Shown piece by piece: positions 1-10,900 of a stretch of DNA of 64,000 nucleotides. Numbering within the stretch: position 1 is the stretch's first letter; the number at the start of each line of letters is the position of its first letter. Source of the stretch: Mycoemilia scoparia. Its lineage: Eukaryota > Kickxellomycota > Kickxellomycetes > Kickxellales > Kickxellaceae. The notes under the pieces were generated by a model. It saw only the letters and a list, made by a program, of their open reading frames with translations. It made no database searches and was not told where the DNA came from. A program made the translations under genes and the position numbers. Location: NCBI GenBank assembly GCA_027575805.1, contig JANBPU010000016.1:1-64000 (forward strand), read 5' to 3'.

Positions 1-350
1 ATAATATCTAACCTGATTAATTTACTTTTTGTCTAATACTTAAATTATTTTGTTTATGAACTTATAGAATAGAGCTTTATGATAAACTAAATTAACTGAT
101 GCCCCTATATTACTCTACCTTTTTATATATTTTAGTATATATAATATTAAAATCCAATAAAGTATCAAAAGTATGTTGTTAAAAATTTATTAAAAAATAA
201 AGAAAAGATATATAGCAATATAAGGCTGAAAAAATTAGTTAAATATATATTACTAAATGATAATAAAAAGAGAATAAACTGGTATATATTATATTATTTA
301 GTACTATTTAATACTTAAAGAATGGGGAAAAGGCACATGATTATGGGTTT

Positions 351-390
351 GGGGTACAAATAGCAATTTTTGGGGGGTACAAATAGCAAT
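351..390. repeat. Short tandem repeat, unit about 20 bp
   Basis: The phrase GGGGTACAAATAGCAAT occurs twice in direct orientation, separated by a few T and G residues. It is a local two-copy duplication next to the MITE-like element at 405-516. No function is evident. Confidence 0.6.
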
Positions 391-404
391 CCCCCATTAC
401 ATAC

Positions 405-516
405 AGGTGACTATTTTTGAAGGGTGGTTATTTACTAATAAATGATGATTGCTCATTTGGTTGGGATAGCCCCTATAATCGTTGGCCACCAAAAGTCACC
501 CTTCAAAAATTACCAG
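405..516. repeat. MITE-like palindromic element, subfamily A, copy 1
   Basis: The left end reads CTATTTTTGAAGGGTGG and the right end GTCACCCTTCAAAAATTACC, so the termini are inverted repeats of about 16 bp. The interior carries the family signature: CATTTGG, then CCCCTATAATCGTTGGCC and CCACCAAAAG. No coding capacity. Same family as copies at 3221, 39949, 50816, 50936, 54613, 63171 and 63389. Confidence 0.85.
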
Positions 517-1188
517 CTATATTGCCTTTTATGATTAAATTTTGATTAAACTAGGAACAATCCATACCCAGTTCTGTATCCCCTTTTTAACAAGGCAGAT
601 TCTTTGTATACTTGCCTGGAAGGTCATGAATCAATCAATCTAAATAAAGTCAAGAATGTGATGAATATACAACGACATTACTGTTATATGAAGTTGGGTG
701 ACTGATTGAATTGACCAAAGTTTGAGAGAGTAAATGTCAATTGAATATTGCTATCCAAAAGTCAGATATTGTCAAAATGATTAATAGTTATATATTCTCT
801 CTACTTGAAATGGTGTATATAGATTTAAAGTTGTCGTTTATAAATTAGGATATAAAGGAAAAGTATAGAGTAGCAGAAATAACAATGTTATCGCTATGCA
901 ATACACATAATTGAAAGCCAGTTTAATATCTAAGACAGTAGACGGTAACAGTGACTACTCATGAGTGCTTTATAGCATGGCCAATTTGCTATTCCAGGTT
1001 TGGCTATAGTGATAATAGGAACTCATGCTACATCTATTAGAGCCAGGTGCAGATGTTGTCAAGTTTGCTAAAATGGCATTTACCCATAACTAAAATTATA
1101 ATTCAGTGTCACTAGTTATAGGGGGTCTTAGAATTCGAAAGTTCCGCATGTATCTGCATTTTGGATAATTACCTATACCTATATCACG

Positions 1189-2213
1189 ATGGGAAAATCG
1201 AACAGCAAGCTTAGTTCTGAAGAGCTAAAAGAGCTTCAAGAATCGACATACTGTAAGAAAACAAGTTCATTTGCATGTACTTGGTCAAATTCACCAACAA
1301 AGATGCCAATGGCACAAAACCTCCATTTATATTAACCATTGTATAATGGGCATGTACACTTGTATATATTATAGTCGAAAAGAAGGAAATCCAGCAGTGG
1401 TACAAAGGGTTTCTTAAGGATTGCCCCAACGGAAAACTTAATAGAACAGAGTTTATGAAGATATACAAGCTCTTCTTCCCTTTTGGCGACTCTTCCCAAT
1501 TTTCGGTATTCGTTTTCAACATTTTTGATCGTAATGGGGACGGGGACATCAGCTTCAACGAATTTCTCAAAGCACTCTCTATTACGTCACGAGGGACACC
1601 GGACGAAAAGCTCCGATGTAAGTATTTAGTTATTATCTCTTGGTCTGCATAGAATATAAATGTCGATTCAGACACAACAAAATATTCCAATTCAAACATA
1701 TAGGGGTGTTCAATTTATATGACCTTGATCAAGATGGGGCCGTAAATCGCCAGGAAATGCTAAGAGTGATAGAAGCTATCTACATGATGATGGGCAGTAT
1801 GGTTCAGTTACCAGAAGATGAAGATACGCCTCAAAAGCGTGTAAACAAGATATTCGAGTTAATGGACACGGCAAGTATTCCGCCAGATATTTTTTGCTCT
1901 AGCATAATATACCTTTTGGCCCAGGATTCACAAGGTTTTGGGCAAAATGGGTCCCCAGGGGTTGCATATGAAATGGCTGATGAGTGGGCCAAAGCCCCAG
2001 GACCTATTTTTGCCTACTATACATTTGATTGCAAGTGGAATATCCCCTTTTACAAGCTATATAACTAATGATGAGCTAAAGGAATACGTTTATTTGTACA
2101 TGAAATTTTTATAGGATGAGGATGATAGCATTACTTTTGATGAATTCAAGAAGGGTTCGATGCAAGATGAAGTTATAAAGCAGGCAATGAACCTCTACCA
2201 GGGGTTAATTTGA
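1189..2213 (+). CDS. ncs1: Neuronal calcium sensor 1 (frequenin) homologue
   Basis: This is an EF-hand calcium sensor of the NCS-1/Frq1 family; in fungi Frq1 binds and activates the Pik1 phosphatidylinositol 4-kinase at Golgi membranes. I read four exons: 1189-1252, 1375-1617, 1704-1870 and 2115-2213, giving 190 residues, exactly the family length. The start [13 protein letters not shown] carries the N-myristoylation glycine and matches the family start closely. EF-hand 1 is degenerate (DCPNGKLN), as is usual. Loops 2 ([12 protein letters not shown]) and 3 ([12 protein letters not shown]) are canonical. Loop 4 ([12 protein letters not shown]) is complete only if the last intron is removed from a GC donor (GCAAGT). 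The 3' end converges with the TOE1-like gene 266 bp away. The identity is very secure; the last intron is the least certain detail. Confidence 0.94.
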
Positions 2214-2479
2214 TAAAGGCATTTTTCTGCATACTTTTGATTTTTATTGGCATAAAACCCATTTTTAAATGTATAAATAAAAAATACAGAGAAAAGGTTA
2301 ATATTACATAGGAGCATATTTGGCCTCCCACCTAGCTTTCATCATTAATCCAAAACAGCGATTAGCAATAATGAAAGGTGAAGAGGGCAGTGTAATATAT
2401 CAAATAGTTTTTTCATGAGTACAAATTAATGCATAATATCATTGAAAAGAGCTGTCTTGAGGTGATGTTGGGTGTCTGA

Positions 2480-4324
2480 CTATTTCTTAAGAATCTCGAA
2501 TTGCTTTATTTGGTGGAACTTTGAGGTAAAGTTGGTACCTGTTTTTATCATTTTTAGTGGGAATTCTTTACGGGCCAGGTTGAGCTGGTTTTTGTGGTCC
2601 TTATCCATAACGACTTCTTTCCCGCTAGAGTGGATCATCGAAACAAAAATGAACGCAGTCATGTATGCATCATAGGCAGCAGAATGGCTAGAATCGCTGC
2701 TTGTATTGGAGACAACATGGTTGTTATTTGGTTCCTCAATGTTTGTGTAAGAAGTCACGCTGATGCTGCTGCTGCTGCTACTAGAGCTACTGGTGTTGCT
2801 GTCGCTGCGGCGCCGTTTCTTGGATCCCTCCCGGCATTGGACAATAAAGTCTAGGTTGTGAGAATATGGGCAGTCGCCTTCGAATCTGCACTTTCCACGG
2901 ATCTATTTGGATTATGGACAATGACATTCAGGTTGGTCTCTTTTTAAAAGAACAGGAGAGCATTGTAAGGGTTATAAAATATAGTTATAGCCAAAATGTA
3001 TGTACTTACAGCATAGTTTTCACAGTACCCATTTACTCCCTTAACGTGGTATGTTCTTTGCTTATCGCTGTCAGCACCATCCCAATCCAAAGTACCTTGA
3101 ACACATACTTTTAACGGAGCTTTTCCTTCATCGCTCTTGCTTAGACTATCCATTTTGCTATACATTGCAAAGAGACAGGAGGATGTGGTTAGTCATCACC
3201 AATAAACAAGAATGCAAAATATGTGTGGTAATTTTTTAATAAATGGCGGCCATCAAATTGGCTGTGATTGCGCATATAATCGTTGGCCACCAAAAGGTGC
3301 CCTTCAAAAATTATGATCCATATACTTTGACGTTATTAACTTACGCTTTAGTGTAAATGTACTCGAGGAATGTTGATTCAATATCATTGAAGCCATCGGC
3401 ATGTTCATGGAAGTACTTGGTGTCCCAGACACCAGCTGGGAACATGTCATAGATGTCAGCCATAAAAGTTGGCAAATCGTTTGGTAGTGGAGCATAGAAA
3501 TGGTGGTAAATGTAGCATAAATCGACAAATCCGTTATGAGTGATTAGAGGCTTTTTTGCCACAAGGATAGACATAAAGATATCACGAATACAGTCGCTGT
3601 ACTTGTCGGATTTGGCTCTAATATCTTGGGAATCTTCGGGGTTTGGTGCAATATTGTACGGTATCGCATGCTGAGCCCAATGATTAAAATTGAATTTATT
3701 TTTGGCTAAAAAGTTTAGGGTCTGGTAGTTGGTCATGTGCGAGCTCTGTTATATAATAGTTTAGCATTCAGATTAGAAGGTTTGTTATATCAAGTCATAA
3801 TTCGTAGAATCAAATATCAGTTTCTCAATACATACCTGACATCCAGTAAGCAATTCAAAGTTATGAACAGAATATTCTTCGTCTCCAACCTTTTCGAATA
3901 GCGATATGCCCATAGAAAGGATACCATGAGTAGATGCTACCTTTTTCATCGCATTATATCTCTCGCCTATATGTCTGGATAGAAAGTGAAAGGTGTTGTA
4001 ACTATCCACAGCTAACTGCATTGGAATCCCAAATGCATGCATACATTATGAATATAGTTGCCAATCATTAATTACTTACCCTGCTAGCGTGTTCCATTCA
4101 TATCTGTTGAAGCCAAACTCGCCGTCGAACAAGTGGGTAAGGTACAGCCCAGTAAACTCGGTATCAATTGATATATACTCGGCCTTGGATATCAACCGTT
4201 TTATGGGCATCAGCAATGAGCGAATGTTATGAATGTTGACTTCGGTATACTGGTATTGGGATAAGCCCTTTTTGCTGGTCTCATTATTCACACCGTTTCC
4301 CGCATTTTCAGTGTTTAATGACAT
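2480..4324 (-). CDS. TOE1-like DEDD 3'-5' exonuclease with CCCH finger
   Basis: This is a homologue of TOE1 (Target of EGR1), a nuclear CAF1/PARN-type DEDD exonuclease that trims 3' ends of snRNAs and other short RNAs. Exons on the minus strand are 4324-4080, 4001-3836, 3745-3345, 3157-3010 and 2902-2480, total 460 residues in consistent phase. Family landmarks: DTEFTGL (first acidic pair), ERYNAM and GILSMGISLFE, FNFNHWAQHAIPY, KKPLITHNGFVDL (third acidic residue) and FPAGVWDTKY (fourth). A C-x8-C-x5-C-x3-H zinc finger (YCENY...HNLD) is assembled across the exon 4/5 junction, followed by a basic patch (KKRRR), a serine run and the C-terminal motif AYDAYMTAF. The exon 1 end and the insertion after DTEFTGL are less certain. 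Intron 3 carries a MITE copy. Confidence 0.9.
3221..3324. repeat. MITE-like element, subfamily A, copy 2 (inside TOE1-like intron 3)
   Basis: The right half is well conserved (TTGGCTGTGATTG, ATAATCGTTGGCCACCAAAAG, CCCTTCAAAAATTATGATCCATAT). The left terminus is shortened: GGTAATTTTTTAATAAATGG lacks the GAAGGGTG block. The element occupies more than half of the 187-bp intron between exons 3 and 4 of the TOE1-like gene and ends about 20 bp from the 5' splice site. Confidence 0.8.
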
Positions 4325-4965
4325 TATTTTTATAGTTTTTTATTTTAAATTTATATATATTTTTAGTGTATTGAAATTTTGTTTAAAAGAGAGAAAATTG
4401 GAGTGTGGTTGTTTTATGTGTTGTATACATATCAACCACTTCTTAGCAAAAATGGTTCAATACAATGACATTGTCGTAGAGATCATCCTGGAAATAAAAA
4501 AGAAAAATCTGTACAAGCAAAAATCAGGATGATCTTTCTCAAAGCAAGCGACAGAATAGATTTTGATGGAAAGGTAAAATTTGGCAATGCTGTCTATGGT
4601 CGTCAGTATCTAGAGTACTTTGATTACAGATCCATTTTTAGTTCTTGAGAATATTTGCCTAAATCAACGCCAGTTTGTTTATCCTGATCAGAAAGCTCAA
4701 CCCAGATAACAAGCTTTACTCCATGCATGGATGAAATAGATTTTTGTTTACTGGCACAAGGGCCATTAGAAATAAATGATTTGTGGCTCTTTATTTGTTT
4801 TTTTCCAAGTAGTCTCAAAATCACATTTCAACAAAATGGGTCATTGTGTAAATGGTGTCAATTATTCAAGAATAACAGTCTGCTGTGTTTGTTCATAAAT
4901 CTAGAACAAAAGGCTATTCAAGATCTTTAATGCTGACTTGGTCTTGGCTGGCATAACAGTTTTTG
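4325..4965. other. Intergenic region between Tel1 3' end and TOE1-like 5' end, with short ORFs
   Basis: The space holds the Tel1 trailer and the TOE1-like promoter. There are two short, coding-looking frames of unknown status: a plus-strand 39-codon frame beginning MIFLKASDRIDFDGKVKF (about 4529-4648), and a minus-strand frame ending in KLVIWVELSDQDKQTG and stopping at 4624. Neither resembles a family I recognise. They overlap at their ends, so at most one is likely to be real. Confidence 0.35.
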
Positions 4966-7900
4966 CTACTGCCAGGCTTTCCATCCTAAAGTATGCAGAA
5001 AGGCCCAAAAGTTTCTGTGGTCAATCAATGGGCAAGCAAAGGCTGTAATTCCCATATATAAAATAATGCTGTTGATATTAATGATGGACTTACCAATAAA
5101 CATACGGCACAGGTTGGCTGGGTCTGTGGCCTCTTGAATCAGCTCATTAACCTGACCTTCGGAGCTGATATCCATTTTAAGCTTATTTATGACGCTAATT
5201 ATGGCCCTCTCAGCATCTTTATTTGTTATGTTGGACTCGGCTCTCGCTGAGGGTTTCCCAGAGGCAAATAAATCTATTCGCCCTTGTACGGAGTCAGGGT
5301 CTTTGTATGGCCCTATATCATATAATTGGTTATGACGGAGGTTGATCTTTTGCTGATTCAAGACTGATATAGTCCAACGATATAGGGGATCAAACTTCAA
5401 AACACTGAGCAAAGTCTCAAGGGTCTTTGAGTTGTTTCGCAATGTTGTAAGAGTACTCTGGGCCGATTTCTTGAACTCTCCATTAACTCCTATATAACCC
5501 ATCCCATCTATTATTTCCTTAGTCAACCGGAATGGTACCAACTCTGGAATGGGTAACAGCTTGCCGAACTCAAAGGATATTCCAAGATCAATATGCACCA
5601 CTTCCCCGGTCCCTTGATCAAGCAAGATATTCTGGCAATGCCGATCGCCGACACCAAGTATCCAGCCTGCCATGGAGCTGTTAGCAACAGAGAGAATATA
5701 GTTGGTACGGGATATGAACCATGCTTCTGGTTCCAGAAACCTTTCAAAGAAAAAGTAGCGCATTGTTGGAGGCGTGCGCTTATCGACCTCATTAAAAACT
5801 TTGGTTCTGTCCTCTAGGCTCTTTTTTTTCTCAGAGTCCTTTATAAGCTGGAAGCATTGCTTCGTAGATAATGCTTGTGGTGTATAGGCTTTCTTGGCAT
5901 TCTCTATCCAGTTTCCTATGGGTATAGTATTCTTTACCCATTGCACTACTCCTGATCGCTTTGTGAGAGGGACAACTCTGTATGTACGTATTCCAGCCTT
6001 GTTTTGGCAACCTGCTACACCCGGCCCGCCGCAGAGCATATTGCTCATTACTTTAAAGAGCTGTTGAATAACGGCGTCCTGTCTGAGATCATCGTTATCC
6101 TTCACTAGTTGCTTATGCACAAGGCCTTTGGAGTCGGTGCATTTCAAGACCTTTGGAAGATTAATGCCCCCGACCAGATCATAGTATTTATCCACAGAAG
6201 CTATAAATGCAACTTTTGTGGTAGTGGTTAGTGTTGAAGCAGATCCGATAACAAGCTCCTGCGTTATTATCGGTATGTCCTCTAGTTTCTCTAGCCTGGA
6301 AATTTGGAGCCTTGACTCAATCGGAACTTTCCTATCTCCGCTCTTTTTTTTAGACGGTTCCTTGTATTTTTCAGGAACAGGATGTCTTGCCAATTCTATA
6401 TAGGCTAGACATAGCGCTTCGATGACACCAACTACCTTTTTATGTTGCTGGCTATGGTTATAAACCTCTTCAAGGAGCTGGGTCGCTTTTTCAAATCGAC
6501 CTTGTTCTTTAATATCCAGCTGAGATTGGACTGTATCTTCACTACTATGCCTTTTCAACAGACCTGCAGCTCCAACTGTACCCCTCTGGTTCCTACCACT
6601 GCGATAGGTGCTCTCACCTGATGCGTTTTTGAGGGCAAATATTTGGTACAATGAGTGGTACGGATACACTATTAGGACATTCTTGATTATAGCAGTCAAA
6701 ACATTTTGAAATGCTGTTGAAGATGTTGATAAATGAGCTGAAATCTGAGGCAGTACATTAATAAACTTGTGTCCCGGAATCTTGTCAACAGAAGATATCT
6801 TTAATACTTGGCTGACAATATCGTTATCTGAGTTTGACAACCAAAGAGCGACAAGGTTATAGATACAGTCATCAAACTCTTCTGTCAATCGAAGGGCACG
6901 GATGTATCCCTGAACAGCTAGCTGCAAGTAGTGGTCAATGTCCTGTATGATCTTTTTTCTCTCGGCTTCATCCATCTCAACTACTTGTTTAAGACGCATT
7001 CTCATATTTTGGAGCTGCTTCTCTTGCTTCGATCCCTTACCAGATCCATGTTTCAGCTGACGCTCGACTTCTAAAAGTTCATCTCTCTTGTGACTTTGTA
7101 CTGATGTAGCAGATTCGTCGTTTTTAAGCTTTACAAAATATCCAAGCTGCGTCTCGGAGAATTGTGCCAAAGAATAATATGCCTTCGCACCCAGCTCCGG
7201 CTTCTCCAATATGCGACCTTTCCTTGCTCTGTTAGCAGCTTCGAGGAAATAGTTGTTCCTTATTGTCTCAGGGCGTAGAGTGCGATCTGCGGCACACCAT
7301 TCTCCAGCCTGGCAAAGCATCTCAATCACCACTTCCTCATACTTTATTTGGCTATCCTGCCCCATCGAAGTGCTTTGGTCAATAACTGGCACATAAAGGC
7401 CTGTTGCATTATCAAGCATCGAAAGGGCTGCAGATTTAGCCCCATGTTGCCTCAAAGTGCGTGCCTCTTCTATCAATAGCTGGGCGAGCATATGTTCGAC
7501 TGGAATTTGAGTGCTTTTTAACATCCGCTCAGCAGTCATAATCATGTTCATCGAGATCTGTAGTCTGCCGTTCCTTCTTGCTTCCTTGCAAAACCGTATA
7601 ACTCCCAACATATATTCATTAAGGCGATTTCGCAAATTGATATTATTATCATTCTTGGCTTTTTCTAAGTTTATACAGATAGCAAGATATTGTATCCAGG
7701 CAAGAGAGATAGGCTCTACTTTGTCAAATGGTGCTGTCTCATATGAGCGCCAAAACTCACTATAAATTCTTGAAACCTCCAAGCAATCGTCCAGTGCAGT
7801 ACTTTCTGCTAGAGAGCCAAACAGTAAGAGTGGGCTATTTTGCCAGTACAGTTCGCCAATGGACCTTGACTGCTGTAGATTAGGATCGTGGTTTTTGAAG

Positions 7901-10900
7901 GCACACTTGTACCTCTCTTTACCATCTGTCAGAGCACTATTCAATTGAGCTGCTGCGCTTTTGTAGAGCCCACGACTTCTAAATGACATGAAATGATAAA
8001 TTGGCAAATCTCTCTCTATATTTGAACACGATTCCGAAAATAGCCCTTCTGTGGGAGACTCCAAATGTTTATCGGCAATTCTAACCGAGGGTGGGTCGTG
8101 CGGTAAATCCCATTTTCCAAGTCTCCAAGCTGCACTATAGGATACTGAGTATGATTTTTCTGAACTCGCACCAAATAATGATGCCGATGTATTCCAATAG
8201 CCCAAATGGTTTAGAGAAGAGGCAAATGTATTTATTCCCGATTCGTTTTCGTATCCTAATGTTGGATCACCCAAACCTGCCCGAGATTCGCCGTAGAAGA
8301 GAACATTAGACCACTCGCTTGCTGCACGGAATCTGTCAATTATTCCGTTGCGGTCATGTGCTTCCTTAATAGCCTCATATCCAGCAATGTCATTAAGATG
8401 GAGTAACGTATCCAGATAGTTTACCTGGTCTTTTTGTTCTAAGCTGCGTGGTACACAATACTTATCAGTATCAAGACAAGTAAATGAAATTTCGTAAAGC
8501 ATCAAAGCCTCTTTCTCCATATTTAAATTGTTCGCAATCCCAGCGACCATCTTCCAGTCAATCGGTAAAAACGAATTGTAACTGTGTGGATTATCCAGTT
8601 TCTCTGATACATTGCGGTTACTAACTCCATTTCCATCTTCTGGCAGCCATATGTATATATTTGCTCGCATTTTTACTATTGCCTGGATAAGTGGGTATAG
8701 TAGTGGGGACTTTTTGTCTCTTAAGACTTTCAATAGCATGTTGATATTCTTGGCTATCGCTTTGCGATCGTTAGCTCCTACTAAGCTAATAGATTGGTAA
8801 ATAACAAATGGAAGAATACCAGATACAATCTCTGGACACATTGTTACTAGACTACCAAAGGTAGCGGACATGCTGTCATCAATGTTAAGAAAACTAGCTG
8901 ATAGAGTAATCAACTGGCTGTTTAATGGCAGGTTCTCTTGGTCAATTACTAGGGAAGCAAAAGCGGTATCCAGTACTGATATTTTAGGTAAGGCTCCTGG
9001 CATGGAAGGCGGCCCTGGGATCTCTGCCCTACAAATCTGAGAAAATTGCAGAACTATATGACCTTCCCACCGGTGTGATTTTGATGATTCTGCATCATCA
9101 TAGCCACAAAGTGGCAATACTTGTGATAATACACCGATCACGTTGGGATTATCTGACAGGGTAGTTTTATATAGCATATGCCACAAACCTGTGGGTGGCA
9201 TTTGCCTAATCTTGTCGTCTGGCTTAATGATCCGATCCAAGATCTTCAGTGTCATAAAACACTCGCGTTTAAATACATTATCATAGTCATCGTCACCAAG
9301 TTCTCCCGTTGTTGACACAAGTGACTGTTGAATTCGCTCGCGAAGTAACTTGTTTTCAACACCAAAATCATGATCAACGAAGAGTATAAGCGCATATCGA
9401 ATATACTTTATGGCTATAGCCCGGTAAGGGTGTATATCCAAAAAGATGCTGGAATCATACGCCAAAATCCTCATCTCAACAATTAGCTCGCCTGTTTCAT
9501 TATCTATGAAGGTAGGATGGAAATTGGGTAGATCCATTTCTTCATACCATTCGATGGGCAATGGCGGCGCCAGAATAGATGGACCACCCGTTTGTACATT
9601 TGCCTGTTCGACCCACCGTCGTTTCTCTTTATGAAGGAACTTCCTGAATGATTTTGAACAATTTTTAATGGATATAGATTTTGGTTCTGATCTCAGGTAG
9701 CACCCAACCACAAATCCTATTGACTCACGATATATACGCCTAGTTTGAACAGGGTCGCAAGAAACTTGCTCTACAAAGTCCCATATAGCACCAATAAGTG
9801 CATAACAATACTCACTCAACGCCTCATCTCCTATCTCGCTTGCCAATAAAACGGTTAATGATTTGGGAAATATAAGAGACTTCCAAAAATCTGGCGGAGT
9901 GCATGCAAGAAGAGCTGTTATTCCATCAAGAATACACAGTCTTTCGTCTCTAAATTTGGTTGATTTGAAAGTATTAACCAGCTTATGCAAAATTGACCAT
10001 ATGCTGCCGATATTGATGAAATGGCCATTAGAACCGTTTCTAACTCGTTCAGCAATGCTTACTATAGCATAGAGTTTGTCTTCTAACGTGTAGGAACTCT
10101 CGAAAGACTGGTCTAACGGAATGCTATTTCTTAGGTGTGGATATAGGTTTTGAGCACTATATATAATTGCCAAGTTCTTGTCAACTCCTGTCAAATGTGA
10201 AGAAAGGTCTCTAATATTTTCTATCACTCCTGAATCTGGCCAAAGTGTTGGGATCAAAAGCACTTCAGTCATTATATCAGCTCCGCTTTCCTGAATAAAG
10301 TTCTCTCTCGAACCAGAAGGATTGTAATGTATATTAATCCACTCTTCTAGGCCATGAAAGCATTGCGAATCGTTTGGGTGAACTGACAAATGCAACAGGA
10401 TGTGCGCCGCAACATTGCATCTGTTGACAATATAGCTAGATTTTCTCAGCCTCTCTGTTAATTTGTTGGCTTCGGCAAGCTGTCCCTTCAACAAGTAGCG
10501 CGAAACCAAAACATGAGAGACAGGGGCCTCCAATTCTATCGGATCATTTATTCCAATATCCTTTAATAGTTGGGTATTTTGTAGAATTTCTGGATGACAT
10601 TTTACTTGGGAAGATGCAGCTTGATTGAGCATATCTCCCAACGAATCAAACCCAAAGTGCTCATTTACACTTTTCAAAAGGCTTCTTATAAACCACCTTA
10701 CCCACTTTGAATTGTATCCGCTTAGTGTCTTAATGAGATAATAAATCAGCCTTGTGAATTTGCAGCCATGTTTGATTATAGCACCAGTCACTCCGATCAA
10801 CCTCGAAACTATAGTAAGTGAATGAGCGGAATTCTCACTCTCCTCATTTACATTGTGATCAAACTTTTCAAAAAATGTTTCAGGCTCACGATACAGTATT

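Larger units (their letters stand above)
1..1188. other. AT-rich intergenic region upstream of NCS-1
   Basis: I find no convincing gene here. The first 350 bases are strongly AT-rich with many short TATA-like runs. A short direct repeat and one palindromic MITE-like element (listed separately) lie at 351-516. From about 520 to 1188 the sequence is unique-looking, AT-rich and without a long open frame. The last few hundred bases presumably carry the promoter of the NCS-1 gene, but no clear regulatory motif stands out. Confidence 0.6.

Noticed and set aside
1211..1699. Minus-strand frame of 162 codons over the NCS-1 gene
   Set aside because: It is antisense to clearly conserved EF-hand exons and shows no family resemblance.
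1189..2213. Calcineurin B as the identity of the EF-hand gene
   Set aside because: The start [13 protein letters not shown], the FFPFGD and [12 protein letters not shown] strings and the 190-residue length fit NCS-1/frequenin instead.
2480..4324. CAF1/POP2 deadenylase of the CCR4-NOT complex
   Set aside because: The ERYNAM, FNFNHWAQHAIPY and FPAGVWDTKY motifs and the CCCH finger match TOE1 rather than CAF1.
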